In this document: positions 61,901 through 64,000 of the stretch, one piece after another
Numbering within the stretch: position 1 is the first letter of the stretch
Layout of the letters: every line of letters begins with the position of its first letter
NCBI RefSeq assembly: GCF_040706615.1
Contig: NZ_JAPDRF010000006.1
Location: forward strand, 62,001-126,000
Source of the DNA: Lentisalinibacter sediminis
GTDB taxonomy: Bacteria; Pseudomonadota; Gammaproteobacteria; Steroidobacterales; Woeseiaceae
Reading direction: 5' to 3'
DNA: 64,000 nucleotides
Made by a program: the position numbers and the translations under genes
Notes under the pieces: model-generated
What the model saw: the letters and a program-made list of their open reading frames with translations, nothing else
The model's database searches: none
What the model was told of the DNA's origin: nothing

Positions 61901-64000
61901 GCCGAAGGTCGTGACGATGTCCTCGAAGATGATCCAGAAGCGGCCGTTGTGGTCGACGGTGAACTCGTCCCGGGGCCACTCGTTCGAACCCAGGCCCGTG
62001 TCGTCGTAGGCCGGGTCGGCGGTGGGATACAGCGCGCGCATTGCCAGGAAGTTTCCGTTCTCGTCCCAGACGGATATGCGCGGGATGGCCGGCAGCTCGC
62101 CGGGGACGTCCAGGTGGTTGATCGGTGTCTCGCCGCAGACGAAGAACTTGTCGCGAATGTAGTAGACGTTGTCGTCACTCACGTACACGTGGCTCGGCTG
62201 GTAGACGAAATCCACCGGGATCACGTTGCCGAGGTCGTCGGCGCCGGGCGTGCCGGGCCCGGCCAGGCAGACGTTCTGATTCAGATAGGTGCCACGCTCG
62301 CCGGCGAGCGTATCGACGAAGCCCTGGGCCAGATCGCCCAGCGGGCTGACCCGTGTGATCTCGTCACCTTCGCGGCGCTCGCCGACCGGCGTGATGCGGA
62401 AGTCCTCGATGAAGTAGGGATACAGCGGCGCCTCGAAATAGCCGCTCTCCGGCAGGCTCGCGATGCGGAAGTCCAGCGGGTCGACGCGGCCGTCGATCAG
62501 GTCGGTGTCCTCGCCCTGCAGCAGTATCTCCACGGCCTGGGAGGTGATGGTGGAAGCGCTCGCCGACTTCGCCTCGGGCGGCGTGTTGCTGCCCGGCCAT
62601 TTCAGCGTCACCACCTGGGTGTAGCGATCCGGGTCGTCGGGGCCCGGCTCCGTCCGGTTGCCGGAGGCGTCGGTGGCCCACCATTGCACGATATAGCGGC
62701 GGCCGCCCTCGTCTTCCGTGGGTGCCGCCAGGCGCTCACCCGCATCGTTCTCCGTCACGGGCGCGGGATCCGCCAGGTCGACCACCCGGGGCCGGCCGAG
62801 GGGAAAGGGCTCGGCCGTCAGGTCGATATCGGTCTCGGAATAGCGCGCGAAACCCGGCGGCGGCACCAGAATCGGCGCCTGGGTGTCCACCACGCGGATG
62901 CGCTGGGTGAGCGTGGTCACCACGTTGTCGCCGTTGCCGAGCCAACGCTGATTGGCGGCCAGGGAATGCTCGGCGGTCTGGTACGGGCCGCCGACGCGCT
63001 CCCGGCTCTCCCAGGTCACGATACTCTCCTGGTCGATCGGCAGCAGTCGCGCATCGCTCTCGTCGGTCTCCGTGAAGAACGCCTTGCCGCAGTCGTCCAC
63101 CGGTTCGAATCGCTCCTGCAGTTTCTCGCGCACACGGCCGAAACGCACGCCGCCGAAATCCGTGGCCTCGAGTTCGACGAGCTGCTCCTCGATGGGCGCG
63201 CTGCCGGTTCCGGTGTCGCGCAGATACGGCAGGTGCGTGTCCCACACCTTCAGCCACTGGGTGCCGCGATTGAGCGCCGTGATCTCGGAGATGCGCTCGT
63301 TCCAGGCGGTGGCGCTGATGTCCTCGTCGGCGGCGGCCAGTCCGGCGTCGATGGCGAGCTCGTAGAGCGTCGTGACGACCCGGCCGGTGAATTTCGCCGC
63401 GCCCTTCTTCAGCGCCAGTTTCGCCATCGCCGTCTTGGCCACGCGGCTCTCCGCGTAGGAGGAGATGGGGATGAGCACGCTCGGCAGGGCGATGTCGAGG
63501 ACCGGGTTCATGTACATGTCGGCCTGCCAGCTGAGACGGTGCAGGCCCTCCGGGAATTCCGGGTAGATGACGCCGCCGGCGAGATGCTCGTTACTGACCG
63601 AGACGGTGATGTCGCCCGACGGGTGGAACACGGACGGTGCACCCAGATCGGCCCAGACGTCATCCAGCGGGTTGTAGGGGATGAAGTAGGTGCTGGCGTA
63701 GCTCTCCTCGATGCCGTCGTCGTTCGCTTCCCCCTCCAGCGGCATCTTGAACCGGTAGACGCATTCGTTGGCGAACTCGGAACCGCTGGCCGGTGCGTTC
63801 GGCGTGAGCTCCAGGTCCGCGGGCAGGCGCAACGACGGGGGCAGGAATTTCATGCCGATGTCCGTGCCGTAGCCGACCACCTCCGCGATCTGGTCGAAGG
63901 GCGGCGGCGCCAGCCCCGCCGGCACGCTTGCCACGTGCGCGCCGCCCAGTGAGCCGAGCGCCGCATCGAGCGCCCCGTTGTCGTCGGGCGTGCGCACGAG
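55982..64000 (-). CDS. Giant extracellular multidomain protein (NHL, FG-GAP, TSP3, HYR, Calx-beta, PKD), 5' end beyond window
   Basis: At least 2,672 residues, open at the right edge, so the N-terminus and signal are missing. From N to C by window position: HYR/Ig-like region (about 62,950-62,550), NHL-type propeller (about 62,100-61,000), tandem cadherin-like/VCBS domain (about 60,900-60,450), a PKD-like domain, DUF11-like region (about 60,100-59,800), calcium-binding thrombospondin-3 repeats (about 59,750-59,600 and 58,280-57,950, DxDxDGxxD), FG-GAP integrin-like propeller repeats (about 59,520-58,400), HYR (about 57,850-57,600), Calx-beta (about 57,600-57,280), PKD (about 57,250-56,990), then a choice-of-anchor-like region. 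It ends FLISYDF without a clear sorting tail. A calcium-stabilised surface or secreted adhesin-like role is inferred. Confidence 0.88.
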   Translation of the reverse strand, partial: LVRTPDDNGALDAALGSLGGAHVASVPAGLAPPPFDQIAEVVGYGTDIGMKFLPPSLRLPADLELTPNAPASGSEFANECVYRFKMPLEGEANDDGIEESYASTYFIPYNPLDDVWADLGAPSVFHPSGDITVSVSNEHLAGGVIYPEFPEGLHRLSWQADMYMNPVLDIALPSVLIPISSYAESRVAKTAMAKLALKKGAAKFTGRVVTTLYELAIDAGLAAADEDISATAWNERISEITALNRGTQWLKVWDTHLPYLRDTGTGSAPIEEQLVELEATDFGGVRFGRVREKLQERFEPVDDCGKAFFTETDESDARLLPIDQESIVTWESRERVGGPYQTAEHSLAANQRWLGNGDNVVTTLTQRIRVVDTQAPILVPPPGFARYSETDIDLTAEPFPLGRPRVVDLADPAPVTENDAGERLAAPTEDEGGRRYIVQWWATDASGNRTEPGPDDPDRYTQVVTLKWPGSNTPPEAKSASASTITSQAVEILLQGEDTDLIDGRVDPLDFRIASLPESGYFEAPLYPYFIEDFRITPVGERREGDEITRVSPLGDLAQGFVDTLAGERGTYLNQNVCLAGPGTPGADDLGNVIPVDFVYQPSHVYVSDDNVYYIRDKFFVCGETPINHLDVPGELPAIPRISVWDENGNFLAMRALYPTADPAYDDTGLGSNEWPRDEFTVDHNGRFWIIFEDIVTTFGQGLNFRSLDADLGDLRAHGRSSYSETDVIYGREVKGVVGESGWDLLYELHFNGVHLRPSTDDPDLSAEEQKIGILDVSGIATLEEDPDPPVDLTIPIIGGLDLTETSLRGTDIAVDSEGYVYVLEPRKNRIHKWAPTIRDALGEWQLGEYVGWMGSCAANKADPDTGVPYNGCDEASGTSRGYACTDDTCIQDLDADGNWATAGEGPGQFDGPRDIKLDPNDRLYVADTLNFRVQRFGPDGSFAGEAESTGTGVNQGDEPGFILGNMGQPKRLSVNSTSFFVIEPDSEYGDDFVHVFKTLPFYDVTDASAKVKYVSRFDFYNDVDRFTYVVDDGIDESAPAQVTVTVDRAFRPPERLRSRCYADETLAEPVRCELDEDGTIFVRLSSYDPDGFVSTGGLDTHTFSVQTAPASGTLTEIASQDNSVVLRYTPDPDYSGDDGFTWNVSDGVASAATDAEVRLQIRPVPDPVEIDLPDDLKAARGFRRTVTADYSDPDEDPDEQQEILSIEWGDGTSATGPDWANSGRRDLNDREIDPHLPAAPGIGYLIAGHTWESVGPKTLSVTMFNDPDLGLDNTVATTTVEVIDATVVTAELGAPVDAVDPEIPFPLPITVTNLRPDGWEGLVAGNVRVSLGIPDGLDIVSVDPRCAEGERLECELGDLARGEATRIELVGYVGLEAAREEQSYAIEVEIFDDGPKIRDENVAVLAVSVADADDDGVIDVDDAFPDDPDYADDRDGDGLPDEWEADYGYDPDTADDAAADEDGDGMTLAEEYRARGFPKLAERPAAEAGARLTAPETGADDRFGQALAGGDFNGDGYADVLIGALRYDGAGAAFIAWGSQNGVTSGLTELPAGAGDTAYGRAVAAGDWNDSGYPDVAIASENAIDIRYNNGEIYETPDLRLTGLETGADLGTFLASGDLDGDGVDDLVALTNVAGERARVYVYRSTTGGPDGAPLVHALDVLSASAVAVADIDGDDLADLLVGGGEKVTGYLGADNDWAAPALVPAASFELQALESASRFGFSIASGADIGGDGIDDLVVGAYGGRGRIHIYDSTTQYWVADVDEIVSTTAPVQTIAGRDDGSGAGDTHGDQFGVRVAMGHLDRDGYADVVVGANRGGLADAGYVQVYRGGPGGLTADPETGEGDIDYDMLGYYVAIPGDVDGDGVDDIAGGAPDIATAQSPNPDGGYVRIYRHAFTAVDPGDDPDGDGVATGADNCPDTANTDQADLDGDGVGDACDDDIDGDGTSNDFDNCPRTAADDQSDLDGDGIGDACDDDIDGDGVANADDAFPEDERYSADTDGDGMPDAWEADNGLNPEVPTDADTDADGDGRSNADEFRAGGDPAADDVPPELTAPADIVVDAIGPHTPVELGGATASDARDGALTATPDRQGPFPPGRHVVTWRVTDAAGNEAADTQQVDVLPLVNFATRTLAMGEGTERVLTVRLNGPAPEYPVVVPYTVDGTATQGEDYEFDSGESEIRFEGGGLAGDQTQTIIALRTFTDGLPEPDETIVIRLGDPGDSGNAVLGAGDEAVVTISEANLAPTPSIDIVQAGEQRTTVVADGGTVRVSVEGGDPNDDAVGYDWSASDGALVPSEGFDEWTFTFDPAGVAAGTYRVVVTATDDGLPARSATVHRYLRVVPAAPALAADGDRDGDGVADAAEGIADRNRNGVPAWLDPSEDWHHLLAETGAPAILQAEEGNVLSLGRTALASGDDARVTMTDIRNHGSDGGPASNVDDERYHYPLGIHDFEVRSAFGPADTARVVILLPEPVPAGAVWRKYVANLGWQDFVEDARNALASAAGEPGICPEPGSARYTPGLTQGHHCAQLTLEDGGPNDADGERNGTIVDPGGIAIQTTGPSVDAAGLAVADREVDAGAADVPLLRFELASATADVVLRRLTLRASGSGDDAADVQRVSLWLDADGDGAVDAGDTRLGSGTYSADDGTLNLQLGSPFELPQGTTRFLISYDF

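Noticed and set aside
1..64000. tRNA, rRNA, prophage or insertion sequence
   Set aside because: No cloverleaf, rRNA segment, phage structural gene, integrase or transposase was recognised on either strand by reading.

Overview
The window is 64 kb of mostly high-GC chromosomal DNA from a bacterium. The gene content suggests a gammaproteobacterium of the Xanthomonadales/Woeseiales/Chromatiales kind: an ECF sigma factor overlapping a TPR-bearing Ser/Thr kinase, a PQQ dehydrogenase with a C-terminal cytochrome c, a GlyGly-CTERM-like tail, many toxin-antitoxin (TA) loci, and small 'GTAGGAG...' palindromic repeats between genes. The taxonomic call is inference. No rRNA, tRNA, CRISPR array, integrase or transposase was seen.

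Layout. (1) 1-4190, minus strand: a MalT-type LuxR regulator, then a hydantoinase/oxoprolinase subunit cut by the window edge. (2) About 4.3-23.3 kb: a visibly AT-richer defence island. It holds a NERD/zinc-finger nuclease-like protein; a four-gene minus-strand operon (EVE-McrB, McrC, a HEPN-motif protein, a PD-(D/E)XK-like protein); an HNH endonuclease; an Ec67-like retron whose non-coding RNA can be located by a 14-bp inverted repeat just before the reverse transcriptase-TOPRIM gene; a nucleotidyltransferase/2H-phosphoesterase pair; and a complete type I restriction system (hsdM-hsdS-hsdR). (3) 23.3-30.5 kb: a Tat-exported flavoprotein, a pectin-acetylesterase-like secreted hydrolase and a dense set of TA loci (BrnT/antitoxin fusion, orphan antitoxin, HicAB, ParE-like pair, Fic protein with two operator palindromes, RHH-GNAT pair). 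(4) 30.5-48 kb: PQQ dehydrogenase, a 1,947-residue RHS/YD protein that looks like two secreted proteins joined in frame, the sigma/kinase pair, two uncharacterised envelope proteins, and a carbohydrate locus (GH3 glucosidase lipoprotein plus a CBM11-like/TPR protein). (5) 48-56 kb: an SbcC-like ATPase, VapB with a wrecked VapC, BrnT/antitoxin, an EamA transporter, MazEF, an AraC-type regulator and small exported proteins. (6) 56-64 kb: one giant extracellular protein with NHL, FG-GAP, thrombospondin-3, HYR, Calx-beta and PKD-like parts, open at the right edge.

The most interesting parts are the retron with its identifiable ncRNA, the extended McrBC operon, and the nucleotidyltransferase-2H pair. 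After these come the internal sorting signal in the RHS protein and the palindromic repeats that supply stop codons to neighbouring genes. Start codons were chosen from Shine-Dalgarno signals, signal peptides and family N-termini where these differ from the longest possible frame.
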